In this document: positions 7,611 through 16,423 of the stretch, piece after piece
How the letters are laid out: each line of letters opens with the position of its first letter
Position numbering within the stretch: position 1 is the stretch's first letter
Origin: a virus
Strand: one strand, 5' to 3'
DNA length: 44,098 nucleotides
Virus record (IMG/VR): IMGVR_UViG_3300029915_000057
Span: 1 to 44,098 of that record
Notes under the pieces: generated by a model
Told to the model about the DNA's origin: nothing
What the model saw: the letters and a program-made list of their open reading frames with translations, nothing else
Databases searched by the model: none
Translations under genes and position numbers: made by a program

Positions 7611-9440
7611 ATGGCCACTAAACCGATCATCCAGATTGACGTCAATGACGACAAGTTCAAGGACTTTCAGAAAGCGTTTGATCGCTACCGCAAGCAGCTG
7701 ACCAGCATGCCCAAATCTTGGGCGGAGACAGGCAAGCTGACGGGCGAGGCCGCTGAGTTTGTCGCCGGCATGACGGCGGCCATGAAGTCTCAGAACGACT
7801 TGTTGGCTAAAAGGTCCAAGGACCCGGCCTTCAAGAAGGCACAAGAGAACCACAAGGTCGAGCTGAAGCGCGAAAAGGCCATCCGTGAGGAGACCGAGCG
7901 CCGTCAAAAAGCCACCAAGAAGATGGCTGAAGACACCAAGGCCATCGCTAAGTCGGTCGTCGAGGCCACGAGCGGCCTTCTCAAGTGGGTTGGGGTCGGT
8001 GGCATCCTCGGAACGCTCGTGGGCCTCGGCGGCTCGCTCTTCGGCCTCCGCGACCTAGCGGAAGGCGCTTACGACCTCAAGAAGACCTCGTCCGGCTTTG
8101 GCATCAATCCCGGACAGCTGCAAGCGTCCCGCATTGCCTTTGGTCAATACACCAATCCAGAGGCAAATCTTGCCGGACTGACTGGAGCCCAAACAGATCC
8201 CTCAAAGGCCTGGATCTTTGGCGCCATGGGCGTCAACCGCAACCAAGACGTCCTGCAGATGCAGGAGGACTTCTTCGAGAAGACCGTAGCGCTGATGCGC
8301 CGCACCCCTCTCGGCGCCATTCACCCGATTGCTGAGGCACGTGGCCTCTACGAGGCGGGCTACACCGACCAAGACCTGCGCCAGATGCATGGCCTCAGCG
8401 CCGGAGATCTGGCTCAGCATAAGGTCGACTTCGCTAAGTCTGCCCGCGTCTTGCAGCTCACCAACGACACTGCGGCAGGCTTCGCTCATTTTGCCGTGAC
8501 TTTGAAGATGGCTGAGGCGACTGTCGAAGACGCCTTTATGAACCGCCTCAAGAAGATGGCCCCTGCCCTGGACAGCATCACCGGCACACTGACCGCTGCC
8601 CTTGTCAAGCTCATAAACTCCAAGGGCTTCGGCAACCTGGTCGATGAGTTGGTCGTCGGCATCGAGAACTTGTCAAAGTGGCTGGCCGGTCCGACATTCC
8701 AGAGCGACGTAGAGACCTTCGTCAAGGACTTCGGCCTGATCTGCCAGAAGATAGCTGATGGCTTGATATATCTCGGAGTCATTCCCGACAATCGTCCAGT
8801 CGCCAAACCGGGGTCTGGTGTTGATAACCCAAACCCTTTCGCCCCACGAAACATAGCCAGACTTCAACGCAGCTGGCACGATACAACATCAGCCGTTGGG
8901 GGATTCTTTGGGGGCATCAAGGCTCCAGACGTAAGCGGCGGCCTTGGGGTTGGCATAGGCAATCCAGCCATGATGATCCCCCTTCTCGGTCTTGGAGGCA
9001 CAGCCGCTCTCTGGGCGGAGAGCGCGGGAGGGAAGATCAACGCTTTCTTGCATGACAAGGGCATGGGAGCTCGTGGCATGGCTCAATGGCGCGGGCAGCG
9101 CATCCTTGATTTCAGGGCTCACGAAGGCGTTGACCCGCTCAATGCGACGCAAGCGCAACAATATGACTTCATCGCCTATGAGTTGTCCCACAAGTACAAG
9201 TCAGTGGCAATGGCGATGGCCAAGGCAAAGAATGAGATTGAGCGCGCCCGCATCTTCATCCATGGTTACGAAGCTCCTAAAGCGCGTGGAGAGGCCCACG
9301 ACCTGATGCTCGCCAAGATGTACATGGCCAATGGCTTCCACACCCCTTCGCGCCACCATCATGGCACCCACATCAAGATCACCAACCAAACGGGTGGCAG
9401 CGCACAAGCCACTGTTGCTCCTCTAGCTGTCGGAGGCTAG
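7611..9440 (+). CDS. tail tape measure protein with C-terminal tail lysozyme domain
   Basis: 609 residues. Residues 1-120 are charged and coiled-coil-like. A glycine-rich hydrophobic stretch follows (about 125-150, WVGVGGILGTLVGLGGSLFG), then helical sequence. Residues about 465-570 match the phage tail lysozyme pattern (Phage_lysozyme2): ALWAESAGGK with putative catalytic Glu470, then GMAQWRGQR, QQYDFIAYEL and FIHGYEAPK. The C-terminus carries a SRHHHGTH cluster. The protein sets tail length and would cut peptidoglycan when DNA is injected. At 609 residues it predicts a short tail of the order of 90 nm by the usual length rule. It follows the chaperone with a GAGG ribosome-binding site. Confidence 0.8.
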   Translation: MATKPIIQIDVNDDKFKDFQKAFDRYRKQLTSMPKSWAETGKLTGEAAEFVAGMTAAMKSQNDLLAKRSKDPAFKKAQENHKVELKREKAIREETERRQKATKKMAEDTKAIAKSVVEATSGLLKWVGVGGILGTLVGLGGSLFGLRDLAEGAYDLKKTSSGFGINPGQLQASRIAFGQYTNPEANLAGLTGAQTDPSKAWIFGAMGVNRNQDVLQMQEDFFEKTVALMRRTPLGAIHPIAEARGLYEAGYTDQDLRQMHGLSAGDLAQHKVDFAKSARVLQLTNDTAAGFAHFAVTLKMAEATVEDAFMNRLKKMAPALDSITGTLTAALVKLINSKGFGNLVDELVVGIENLSKWLAGPTFQSDVETFVKDFGLICQKIADGLIYLGVIPDNRPVAKPGSGVDNPNPFAPRNIARLQRSWHDTTSAVGGFFGGIKAPDVSGGLGVGIGNPAMMIPLLGLGGTAALWAESAGGKINAFLHDKGMGARGMAQWRGQRILDFRAHEGVDPLNATQAQQYDFIAYELSHKYKSVAMAMAKAKNEIERARIFIHGYEAPKARGEAHDLMLAKMYMANGFHTPSRHHHGTHIKITNQTGGSAQATVAPLAVGG

Positions 9441-9441
9441 T

Positions 9442-10242
9442 TTGGCTGACTCCTCCGGCATTGCGCAGTTTCAGCGCAGCTTTCAGATCTCGCCCATCAT
9501 CCTGGTCGGCGGCATCGCTGGGTCGCTGCCCGGCAGCAGCCTGCCGATATACTCTCTGACCGAGTCGAGCATCTTCCCGACTGGCGCTCTGTCGCAGGCG
9601 GACACTTCGGCCCAGAGCGACTACGATTGGTTCGCCTTCTATGAGCCGATGCCAGGCAGCACCCTGATCGAGAATGAAGTCGCCACCTACCCATTCGCCA
9701 ACCAGACCATCGCAGCCAATGCCATCATAACGCAGCCGCTGCGCATCTCTCTGAAGATGATCTGCCCGGTCCGCGACTCCTATGCCGCCAAGCTGACGAC
9801 TTTTACGGCGATGCAGAATGCCCTGGCCCAGCACATTCAACTCGGCGGCGTGTTCAACGTGGCCACGCCTGCCTATCTCTATACCAACTGCCTGTTGGTG
9901 ACTCTGCGCGACATCTCCGGTGGAGAGACCAAGCAGACCCAGATGGAATATCAGTGGGACTTTATGCAGCCCCTGCTGACCCAAGACCAAGCGACCCAGA
10001 CCTATAACGGGGCCATGAACAAATTCTCAACCGGCGTGGCCCTAACGGGTGATCCTCCGGCGACTTCTGGCGGGCCGCCTAACGTAGGCAGCACTACCTC
10101 TGTGGCAGCCCCCTCCGTCGTCCCTGCAGCCCAACCCTTGGTCGGCGCGTCCTTGTCCTCGGCCACGCAGCCCTTCAGCTCCTCTGCGTTTGCCTCTGGA
10201 GCCTCAGCCTTCAATCCCATCCTGAAGCTCCCTGGAACATGA
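9442..10242 (+). CDS. tail/baseplate protein downstream of tape measure
   Basis: 266 residues from a TTG start with GGAGG ten bases upstream; there is no ATG near. Residues 1-190 look like a compact beta-rich domain (FQRSFQISPIILVGGIAGSL; MEYQWDFMQPLLTQDQATQT). The last 75 residues are a low-complexity Ser/Ala/Pro tail (SVVPAAQPLVGASLSS). It occupies the slot of the Dit-like or LysM-type tail protein between tape measure and hub. Its last stop overlaps the next ATG (ATGA). The family is not recognised. Confidence 0.6.
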   Translation: MADSSGIAQFQRSFQISPIILVGGIAGSLPGSSLPIYSLTESSIFPTGALSQADTSAQSDYDWFAFYEPMPGSTLIENEVATYPFANQTIAANAIITQPLRISLKMICPVRDSYAAKLTTFTAMQNALAQHIQLGGVFNVATPAYLYTNCLLVTLRDISGGETKQTQMEYQWDFMQPLLTQDQATQTYNGAMNKFSTGVALTGDPPATSGGPPNVGSTTSVAAPSVVPAAQPLVGASLSSATQPFSSSAFASGASAFNPILKLPGT

Positions 10243-10511
10243 CGACCTTTGTCGACTTCGTCCCGAGCCAACAGGCTCCATTCCAGTTCCAGGCCACGTT
10301 CGACACCAACCTGTATACGGTGTACTGCACCTGGAACATGTCTGGCCAGCGCTATTACGTGAATGTCTATGACCTGGGCAATAATTTGGTCGCTTGTCTG
10401 CCGCAGGTCGGCTCGCCGCAAGGTTACGACATAAACATCTTGGCCGGTTACTTCACGACCTCGACCTTAGTCTGGAGACCGGCGAACAATCAGTTTGAGA
10501 TCAGCCCCTAG
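10239..10511 (+). CDS. baseplate plug protein, DUF6983 / Pam3 gp18-like
   Basis: 90 residues. The pattern QATFDTNLYTVYCTWNMSGQ, then RYYVNVYDLGNN, LPQVGSP, ILAGYFTTSTLVWR and NQFEISP is that of DUF6983 proteins, described as the plug closing the baseplate tube in cyanophage Pam3. It lies between the post-tape protein and the hub as expected, with four-base and one-base overlaps on both sides. It points to a simple myovirus baseplate. Assignment is by remembered pattern. Confidence 0.7.
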   Translation: MTTFVDFVPSQQAPFQFQATFDTNLYTVYCTWNMSGQRYYVNVYDLGNNLVACLPQVGSPQGYDINILAGYFTTSTLVWRPANNQFEISP

Positions 10512-11500
10512 TGCGTTACTACAACCTATCAATACTGGACCCAAACACAGACGAGGTCAAGGCTCAATACACCTCAGTCGTGAATGGCGCGTCCATACCC
10601 AGTGCCCTGCAAGTCGAGTTCGACATACCTGTCACCTATTTCTCTCAGCCAATCAGCCAAGCCCTGATCCGCGTTCATGGCATTGGCATCGACGCCATTA
10701 AGCAAGGTTCTAACTTCAATAAGATGAACTGCGTCTTCTACGGCGGCATGAAGAAGGGCCTTCCGCTCGCCAACCCTACGCAGTCCGGCCTACTGGTGTC
10801 TGGGACGATCTTCCAGTGCTTTGGCAACTGGGTCGGGACCGATCAGGTCCTGAACATCATCTTGACGTCAAACGGAGGGACAGACGACCAACCAAAGAAC
10901 ATCGTGTTCAATTGGCTGGCGGGCGAACCGATGGCAAATCCCATCAGCAATGCCTTGACGACCGCCTTTCCCGAGTATGGCACGCCGCAAATAAGCATCA
11001 GCGACAAGTTGGTGCGGCAGACCGATGAGCCCGCGTTCAATTCAACTCTGGCTGAGTTTGCCCGACACATTAACGAAGACTCAAAGGCCATCATCACCGA
11101 CGCCAACTACTCCGGCGTCCAGATGTATCTGAACCAGAACAATCAGTTCGTCGTCTATGATAGCCTGGCAACATCGGCCACGCCTGGAGGCTCGACGCTT
11201 TCTTCTCCTAAGGTGATTGCCTTCACCGACCTGATCGGCCAACCAACGTGGTTCGCCCCCAATCAGATCACGTTTGACTGCGTGTTGCGCGCCGATATTG
11301 GCATTGGCGACTTCATCCAGATGCCCAAGACACCGACCACCGTCTTGGCACAGGCACACCCTGAAGCCCAAGACACTTCGATCTTTCAGGGCACGTTTCA
11401 GATCAGTTTCATGCGCCACATCGGGAACTACCGCCAACCGTCTGGTGACTCCTGGGTGACGACCTTCCAGGCCTTCCAGACTGGAACATCAACGTCATGA
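10511..11500 (+). CDS. baseplate hub protein
   Basis: 329 residues from a GTG that overlaps the previous TAG. Size and position between the plug and the spike fit a T4 gp27-like or Pam3-type hub that joins tube and spike. The sequence has the alternating strand pattern of such hubs (RYYNLSILDPNTDEVKAQYT; GTFQISFMRHIGNYRQPSGD) and no export signal. It overlaps the next ATG by four bases (ATGA). The hub role rests mostly on gene order. Confidence 0.65.
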   Translation: MRYYNLSILDPNTDEVKAQYTSVVNGASIPSALQVEFDIPVTYFSQPISQALIRVHGIGIDAIKQGSNFNKMNCVFYGGMKKGLPLANPTQSGLLVSGTIFQCFGNWVGTDQVLNIILTSNGGTDDQPKNIVFNWLAGEPMANPISNALTTAFPEYGTPQISISDKLVRQTDEPAFNSTLAEFARHINEDSKAIITDANYSGVQMYLNQNNQFVVYDSLATSATPGGSTLSSPKVIAFTDLIGQPTWFAPNQITFDCVLRADIGIGDFIQMPKTPTTVLAQAHPEAQDTSIFQGTFQISFMRHIGNYRQPSGDSWVTTFQAFQTGTSTS

Positions 11501-12069
11501 CCCTCGCCCTCAAGGTCCCTCTAGCCCAAACCCTAGACAACTGGCACGACAAGAAGACCAACGCAGCCTTCAACCTGCAAGGCAAGTCATTGCCGGCAAC
11601 GGTTGCAGCGATCGACGGATCAATTGTGACGGTCAACTTTGAGGTCACTTCGCCCTTCACGTTGCCGCAAGTCAAGTGTCCGTTGTTCGGGCCGGAATAT
11701 ATCCGCTACCCTGTTCGTGTTGGAGACAAAGGCTTCGTGGTCGCTGCCGATGCGCGCCTCGGAGGGGTCAGCGGTCTTGGCGGCGGGACCGCTGACCTTT
11801 CCCAGCCCTCCAACCTTGGGGCCTTGGTGTTCTTTCCGATTGGCAATGCCAAGTTCTACCCCGTCGATGCCACGGCCCTGGTCCTTTATTCTGTCCGCGC
11901 CTCTTGCTCAATGACCATCGCCCCGTCTGGAGTCAGCATCACGGGCACCGCCGCGTCGCTTGAGTCTGATGGAAACGTCGTCGGCAACAATGGAGCATCC
12001 GGATCCTTTGCCACCGGCACAGGCCAGATGATCACCGTCCAAGATGGCATAATAACCAATATTTACTAG
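11497..12069 (+). CDS. baseplate spike protein, gpV/gp138-like
   Basis: 190 residues. The N-terminal OB-like region (LPATVAAIDGSIVTVNFEVT, then VGDKGFVVAADARLGG) is typical of gpV- or Gp138-type spike proteins. A Gly/Thr/Ser-rich C-terminal stretch (about 130-190) resembles a repeat-built needle (SGVSITGTAASLESDGNVVG). The trimer would form the tip that pierces the outer membrane. No HxH iron-binding tip motif is visible. The protein follows the hub and precedes wedge genes. Confidence 0.68.
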   Translation: MTLALKVPLAQTLDNWHDKKTNAAFNLQGKSLPATVAAIDGSIVTVNFEVTSPFTLPQVKCPLFGPEYIRYPVRVGDKGFVVAADARLGGVSGLGGGTADLSQPSNLGALVFFPIGNAKFYPVDATALVLYSVRASCSMTIAPSGVSITGTAASLESDGNVVGNNGASGSFATGTGQMITVQDGIITNIY

Positions 12070-12082
12070 GGAGCCGCATCCC

Positions 12083-12472
12083 ATGTCTGTAGCCCAAGGG
12101 TCGACGATCTTTAACACTCAGGTGATTGACACGATCACGGCCCAAGTCAATGCCGCTCAGTCCTGTGCAGAGCTCCAAGCCTTGATCACCAGCCGCATGG
12201 ACAGCCTGATCGCCACTAAGCTTGGCATCAACGACCAGATCGCGCTCCTTGCGCCACTGGTGTCCTTGGTCACGGCCCCGACCAACCCGGCAGAGGTCTT
12301 GACCTGGATCACGAACTTCATCACGGGCTTTTTGGAGCCTTACATCCTCCCCTACAACAACTACTCATTGCAGCTCATTCAGTTCGAGGCGCAGGTGACG
12401 ACCTTGGTGGCGGCGATGACAGCGAAGGCCAATTCCTTTGAGCACTGCACCGTCACGATCCCGGTGTTTTGA
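12083..12472 (+). CDS. small baseplate-region protein
   Basis: 129 residues with AGGGAG ahead of the ATG. It is mainly helical and hydrophobic (IALLAPLVSLVTAPTNPAEV; YNNYSLQLIQFEAQVTTLVA) but the segments are interrupted by Pro and polar residues, so membrane insertion is unlikely. It sits between the spike and gp25-like genes. I do not recognise it; a baseplate accessory or chaperone role is a guess from position. Confidence 0.55.
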   Translation: MSVAQGSTIFNTQVIDTITAQVNAAQSCAELQALITSRMDSLIATKLGINDQIALLAPLVSLVTAPTNPAEVLTWITNFITGFLEPYILPYNNYSLQLIQFEAQVTTLVAAMTAKANSFEHCTVTIPVF

Positions 12473-12835
12473 GTGAGGACCTACGGTCGCGTCTATGACG
12501 AGTATGACAACCCGAGCTGGGTCGAGGTCGTCACAGACAACAATGGCGCAAATGACTTCGTCTTCTTGACAACCTTGATCCAGTGCCTGCTGCTGAATCT
12601 TGGCGAGTCTCCATTCTACGCTAACTATGGCATCCCAGGTCAACAGTCTGTGATCCAACAGATCTTTCCGGACTACTACGTCGTCCAGACCCAGACGCAG
12701 TTCGCTCCTTTCTTCGCGGCCTTGATAATCAATAAGTTGGCCCTTCGCGACGCAGAGGGTGTTCCTTATCCGGCCTACAAGGTCAATGTGACGACCAATC
12801 AAGGCGTCGGCGTGGAGGCGACAGTCCCGATATGA
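12473..12835 (+). CDS. baseplate wedge protein, gp25-like
   Basis: 120 residues from a GTG directly after the previous TGA (no gap). It shows the gp25/gpW pattern: a short helix, then FLTTLIQCLLLNLGESPFYA followed by NYGIPGQQSV, and a strand-rich C-terminus. gp25-like proteins start sheath polymerisation and form the wedge core with gpJ-like proteins, whose gene follows with an ATGA overlap. Size is normal for the family. Confidence 0.75.
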   Translation: MRTYGRVYDEYDNPSWVEVVTDNNGANDFVFLTTLIQCLLLNLGESPFYANYGIPGQQSVIQQIFPDYYVVQTQTQFAPFFAALIINKLALRDAEGVPYPAYKVNVTTNQGVGVEATVPI

Positions 12836-14256
12836 CTACTGTTCCTCTCGTCGTGGTCCCCTCTACCGGCCTCCAACCTGCCAACCCGACCGCCGTCCTC
12901 AACACCTTGATCTCGAACGTAACGGAGACCAACCCTGGCTACACAGCCAACTTGCCGGGTTCTATGATCGAGGACATCTCCTCGACAGACGTTGCTGCTA
13001 TACTCCTGATGGACGCGGCGCTGGTCGACTTGGTCAACTCTCTGACGCCTTATGCGGCCAACCCGTTCCTGCTCAATCAACTTGGGCAAATGTACGGAGT
13101 TGCCCAGGGCGTCGGAGTCAATACGAATGTATATGTTGTGTTCGAGGGGCCAGCGGGGCTCGTGATCAGCCAAGGCTTCACGGTCACCGACGGAACCTAC
13201 CAATATATCATTCAAGACGGCGGCGTGATTCAATCTGGAGGCTACTCGCAGCCGCTCTATGCCCTGGCCACCGTCTCAGGTTCTTGGGCTGTCCCGGCCA
13301 ACACCGTCAACCAACTGGTGACCTCTGTCCCTCTCGGCGACACCCTGACTGTCAACAACCCTAACCCTGGCACCCCGGCGACAGGCACGCAGACCGAAGA
13401 GCAATATCGAGCACAGGTCATCCAGTCTGGCCTCGCTTCCTCACAAGGAATGCCGCGCTATCTGAAGTCGCTGATCCAAGCCATACCGGGCGTACTACCT
13501 CAGCTGGTGTCTGTGGTGCAGATCAACGGCGGCGGCTGGGAGGTCATCGTCGGTGGCGGCGACCCCTACGCAGTGGCCTACGCCATCTACGAAGCTTTGT
13601 TTGATGTCTCTTCCTTGGTCGGCTCGACCACCTACGTCACGGGCGTGACCAACGCCAACCCTGGCGTGGTGACGACCAACCTCAACCACGGCTTCACGAC
13701 TGGGCAGAACAACGTCCACATCGCTGGCGTCAACGGAACCACGGGCGTCAACGGTGGCCCCTACACCGTAACGGCCATCACGGAAAACACCTTCAGCTTC
13801 GGGGTCAACACGACGAGTTCTGGAGCCTACACGAGCGGCGGGACCGTCACGCCAAACACCAGAACCTTGAGCATCAACATATCAGACTACCCCGACACCT
13901 ACACCATCCCCCTCGTGATACCTCCGGTTCAAACGGTCGTCATCCAGTTGACGTGGAATACAAGCTCTCCAAACTATGTGTCACCGACTGCTGTCGCTCA
14001 GCTAGGCGCCCCGGCCCTGGCTCAATATGTCAACTCCGTGGCCGTCGGCGCTCCCATGAACTTGTTCGAGCTTCAGAACGTGTTCCAGATTGCTGTCGTG
14101 AGCCTGATATCGACCCAGTTTCTGACGCGTATGGTCTTCACGGTCAGCATCAATGGTGTCGACGTCAGTCCAGAAAGTGGCACAGGCATCATTGCCGGCG
14201 ACCCAGAAAGCTACTTCTCTTGTTCGGCCAGCGGCGTGACGATAAGTCAGGGCTAA
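12832..14256 (+). CDS. baseplate wedge protein, gpJ-like, with inserted Ig/FCCH-like domain
   Basis: 474 residues. The N-terminal segment (GLQPANPTAVLNTLISNVTE; YAANPFLLNQLGQMYGV) and the TQTEEQYRAQVIQSGLASSQ to GMPRYLKSLIQAIPGV stretch are typical of baseplate J-like proteins (P2 gpJ, T4 gp6). Residues about 267-342 contain a module with LNHGFTTGQNNVHIAGV and TVTAITENTFSFGV that is related to those in the proteins at 93-962 and 5035-6435. It interrupts the gpJ sequence between the conserved middle and C-terminal parts. It forms the wedge ring with the gp25-like protein. Confidence 0.75.
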   Translation: MTTVPLVVVPSTGLQPANPTAVLNTLISNVTETNPGYTANLPGSMIEDISSTDVAAILLMDAALVDLVNSLTPYAANPFLLNQLGQMYGVAQGVGVNTNVYVVFEGPAGLVISQGFTVTDGTYQYIIQDGGVIQSGGYSQPLYALATVSGSWAVPANTVNQLVTSVPLGDTLTVNNPNPGTPATGTQTEEQYRAQVIQSGLASSQGMPRYLKSLIQAIPGVLPQLVSVVQINGGGWEVIVGGGDPYAVAYAIYEALFDVSSLVGSTTYVTGVTNANPGVVTTNLNHGFTTGQNNVHIAGVNGTTGVNGGPYTVTAITENTFSFGVNTTSSGAYTSGGTVTPNTRTLSINISDYPDTYTIPLVIPPVQTVVIQLTWNTSSPNYVSPTAVAQLGAPALAQYVNSVAVGAPMNLFELQNVFQIAVVSLISTQFLTRMVFTVSINGVDVSPESGTGIIAGDPESYFSCSASGVTISQG

Positions 14257-14260
14257 GACC

Positions 14261-14854
14261 ATGCAAATCTTTGCCAACAACGCCACTTCGGCCCTTGCTT
14301 CAGCGGTCACTGCTTCAGCCACAACCATTTTCCTTGCGGCTGGCTCCGGGGAGCTCTTCCCTAGCCCTGCCGCCAACCAATACTTTGCCTTGACTCTCAA
14401 TGACCTAGCCACCGGCCTGTTGACCGAGATCTGCTACTGCACCAGCCGCAACATTGATACTTTGACGGTCATCCGGGCGCAAGAGGGCACAACGGCCATA
14501 GCCTGGAGCGCGGGCGACCTCGCTGCAAACAAGATCACAGCCGGCACGCTGGCAAATTTCAACCAAACCATCGTCAACCCAACGCCTCTTGGCTATGGAA
14601 AGATCACCAACCTGACGGCGGCTGTTGGGTTCTCTGCCATCTCCGGGGGCATCCCGGTCGGCGCAGCCTATGCCATGGTCCAGTCTGAGGGAGCCAATGT
14701 CCGCTGGCGCGATGACGGGACAGAGCCTACCGCGCTCCTAGGCATGCCAATCTACGCAGGAGCATCGCCTCTGGTGTTCTCAAATAACCTGGCAGCCATA
14801 AAGTTCATACAGGTCGCGCCGACCGCAACCCTGGACGTGAGCTTCTACAGCTGA
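14261..14854 (+). CDS. fibre-type protein built from two reused modules
   Basis: 197 residues. The N-module (1-103, IFANNATSALASAVTASATT; VIRAQEGTTAIAWSAGDLAA) matches the start of the 16859-17779 protein. The C-module (106-197, PLGYGKITNLTAAVGF; GANVRWRDDGTEPTALLGMP; FIQVAPTATLDVSFYS) matches the end of the 17795-18181 protein. It therefore reads like a fusion of the two. It is probably a virion fibre or baseplate-fibre adaptor. There is no signal peptide. The ATG follows the gpJ stop by four bases. Confidence 0.65.
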   Translation: MQIFANNATSALASAVTASATTIFLAAGSGELFPSPAANQYFALTLNDLATGLLTEICYCTSRNIDTLTVIRAQEGTTAIAWSAGDLAANKITAGTLANFNQTIVNPTPLGYGKITNLTAAVGFSAISGGIPVGAAYAMVQSEGANVRWRDDGTEPTALLGMPIYAGASPLVFSNNLAAIKFIQVAPTATLDVSFYS

Positions 14855-15531
14855 TGTGGCCGCCGCCAGCAGCAGGTAGCTCGGTTCAAAATGTCATACC
14901 GAGTTACCTCTACGTCCAATATAACGACGACAGCGACCTTCAAGCCTTTGTCGCCTCATACAATTCCTATGCTCAGACGTATCTGAACACCTTCAATCAA
15001 CTTAACCTGCCTGTCTATACTAACGGCGGCATATCTGGGACGCTCCTCGACTGGGTCGCGACTGGGCTCTATGGTTATCCGCGCCCTGGCCTGCCGACGA
15101 CAGGCACGCCTGAAATTGGCCCATTCAATACCTACACGCTCGATGGCCTGGCCTTCAACGCCACAATTCCTCCGGTTGGGCAGACCTACTACGCCACCAC
15201 CGATGACATCTACAAGCGATGCCTGACTTGGCACTTCTACAAGGGCGACGGCAAGGTCTTCAACATAAAGTGGCTGAAGCGGCGCATCATTCGGTTCCTC
15301 TACGGCATCAATGGTTCCAGTCCCAACATCGACCAGACTTACGGCATTAGTGTTGCCTTCACAGGCGACTTTGCCATCACCATCACGGTCCCGGTCTTGC
15401 CGGCCGCGACCGTCTTCAAGGAAGCCATCAGAGCGGGCATTCTTGAGATGCCTTTTCAATTAACGACCACCGTGGTCATAGCAGCGGGCGGTGCCTTTGG
15501 CGACTTCACGTTTGGGGAAAGCCCTTTCTGA
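14854..15531 (+). CDS. baseplate protein, tail protein I / DUF2612-like
   Basis: 225 residues from an ATG overlapping the previous TGA (TGATG). It contains helical segments (LQAFVASYNSYAQTYLNTFN), the stretch DDIYKRCLTWHFYKGDGKVF and KWLKRRIIRFLYGINGSS, a pattern I associate with baseplate wedge proteins following gpJ (tail protein I or DUF2612-like). Its last 41 bases overlap the next gene. Medium confidence because the recognition is by pattern only. Confidence 0.55.
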   Translation: MWPPPAAGSSVQNVIPSYLYVQYNDDSDLQAFVASYNSYAQTYLNTFNQLNLPVYTNGGISGTLLDWVATGLYGYPRPGLPTTGTPEIGPFNTYTLDGLAFNATIPPVGQTYYATTDDIYKRCLTWHFYKGDGKVFNIKWLKRRIIRFLYGINGSSPNIDQTYGISVAFTGDFAITITVPVLPAATVFKEAIRAGILEMPFQLTTTVVIAAGGAFGDFTFGESPF

Positions 15532-16423
15532 TCTCTTTCTGATCATTCTTTGTGTCTTGATTGCCCCAACCTTGCTGGAGGGGCAATCGGTCCCGAATGG
15601 CGGCACGATCACGAATGGCCAAATTTGGACGGCGGCGCAGTGGAACGCGGCATGGGAGTCGAAGACCGACTACCCAGTCAGCGCTAGCGCCATTGGAACA
15701 GGGACTTTGGCGGCTGCCTATGGAGGCACCGGCGCCAACAGCCTCACATCTCACGCCGTTGTCCTTGGCAATGGCACCGGTGCTTTGTATCCTGTCGGTT
15801 CCTTGGGGACGTCCGGTCAATGTTTTGTAAGCAACGGAGGGAGCTCTGACCCTTCATTTCAAAGTTGTCCGGGGGGCGGGAGCGGCGTCAGCTCGATCAC
15901 CGGATCGAGCGGCGTCAGCGCCTCTGCCTCAACGGGTGCTGTGACCCTGAGTCTATCTACGATCGCTGCCGGAACCATTCTGGGGAACAACACCGGGTCC
16001 TCTGGTGTGCCTCTGGCCCTGACTGCGGCTCAGGCCGCATCCATCCTGGCTGGTACCGGATCTGGAACCCTTGCAGCCGGAAATGACACCCGGTTTGCTG
16101 GTCCGACTCAGAACTCGCAGTCGGCCTCATACACCTTGGTAATCGGAGATGCCGGTGGCCAGATCTACCACCCTTCGAGTGATACTACGGCCAGAACCTG
16201 GACAATCCCAGCGAATTCTTCCGTGGCGTTTCAAGTTGTGACCAAGATCGACCTCGTCAACGATTGTAGCGCCGGGATAGTGACCATAGCCATCACGAGC
16301 GACACGCTGGTCTACCTTCCTTCTGGGGGGACAGGCTCTAGAAGCCTAGCGCCTTGTGGCGAGGCCACCTTGACAAAGGTCGGCGCGACACGCTGGGTGA
16401 TCGCTGGGGCAGGCCTTTCCTGA
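15491..16423 (+). CDS. tail-fibre-like protein with N-terminal hydrophobic signal segment
   Basis: 310 residues from a GTG inside the end of the preceding gene. After a basic start (ATSRLGKALSD) comes a strongly hydrophobic segment (LFLIILCVLIAPTLLEGQS), then NGGTITNGQIWTAAQWNAAW and Gly/Ser/Thr-rich fibre sequence. It includes GGTGANSLTSHAVVLGNGTG and GQCFVSNGGSSDPSFQSCPG, a repeat type shared with the 18825-19859 protein. The hydrophobic segment could be a signal peptide or an anchor. No later start would keep the sequence and avoid the overlap. The C-terminus forms a small beta domain. Probably host-recognition fibre. Confidence 0.6.
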   Translation: MPLATSRLGKALSDLFLIILCVLIAPTLLEGQSVPNGGTITNGQIWTAAQWNAAWESKTDYPVSASAIGTGTLAAAYGGTGANSLTSHAVVLGNGTGALYPVGSLGTSGQCFVSNGGSSDPSFQSCPGGGSGVSSITGSSGVSASASTGAVTLSLSTIAAGTILGNNTGSSGVPLALTAAQAASILAGTGSGTLAAGNDTRFAGPTQNSQSASYTLVIGDAGGQIYHPSSDTTARTWTIPANSSVAFQVVTKIDLVNDCSAGIVTIAITSDTLVYLPSGGTGSRSLAPCGEATLTKVGATRWVIAGAGLS

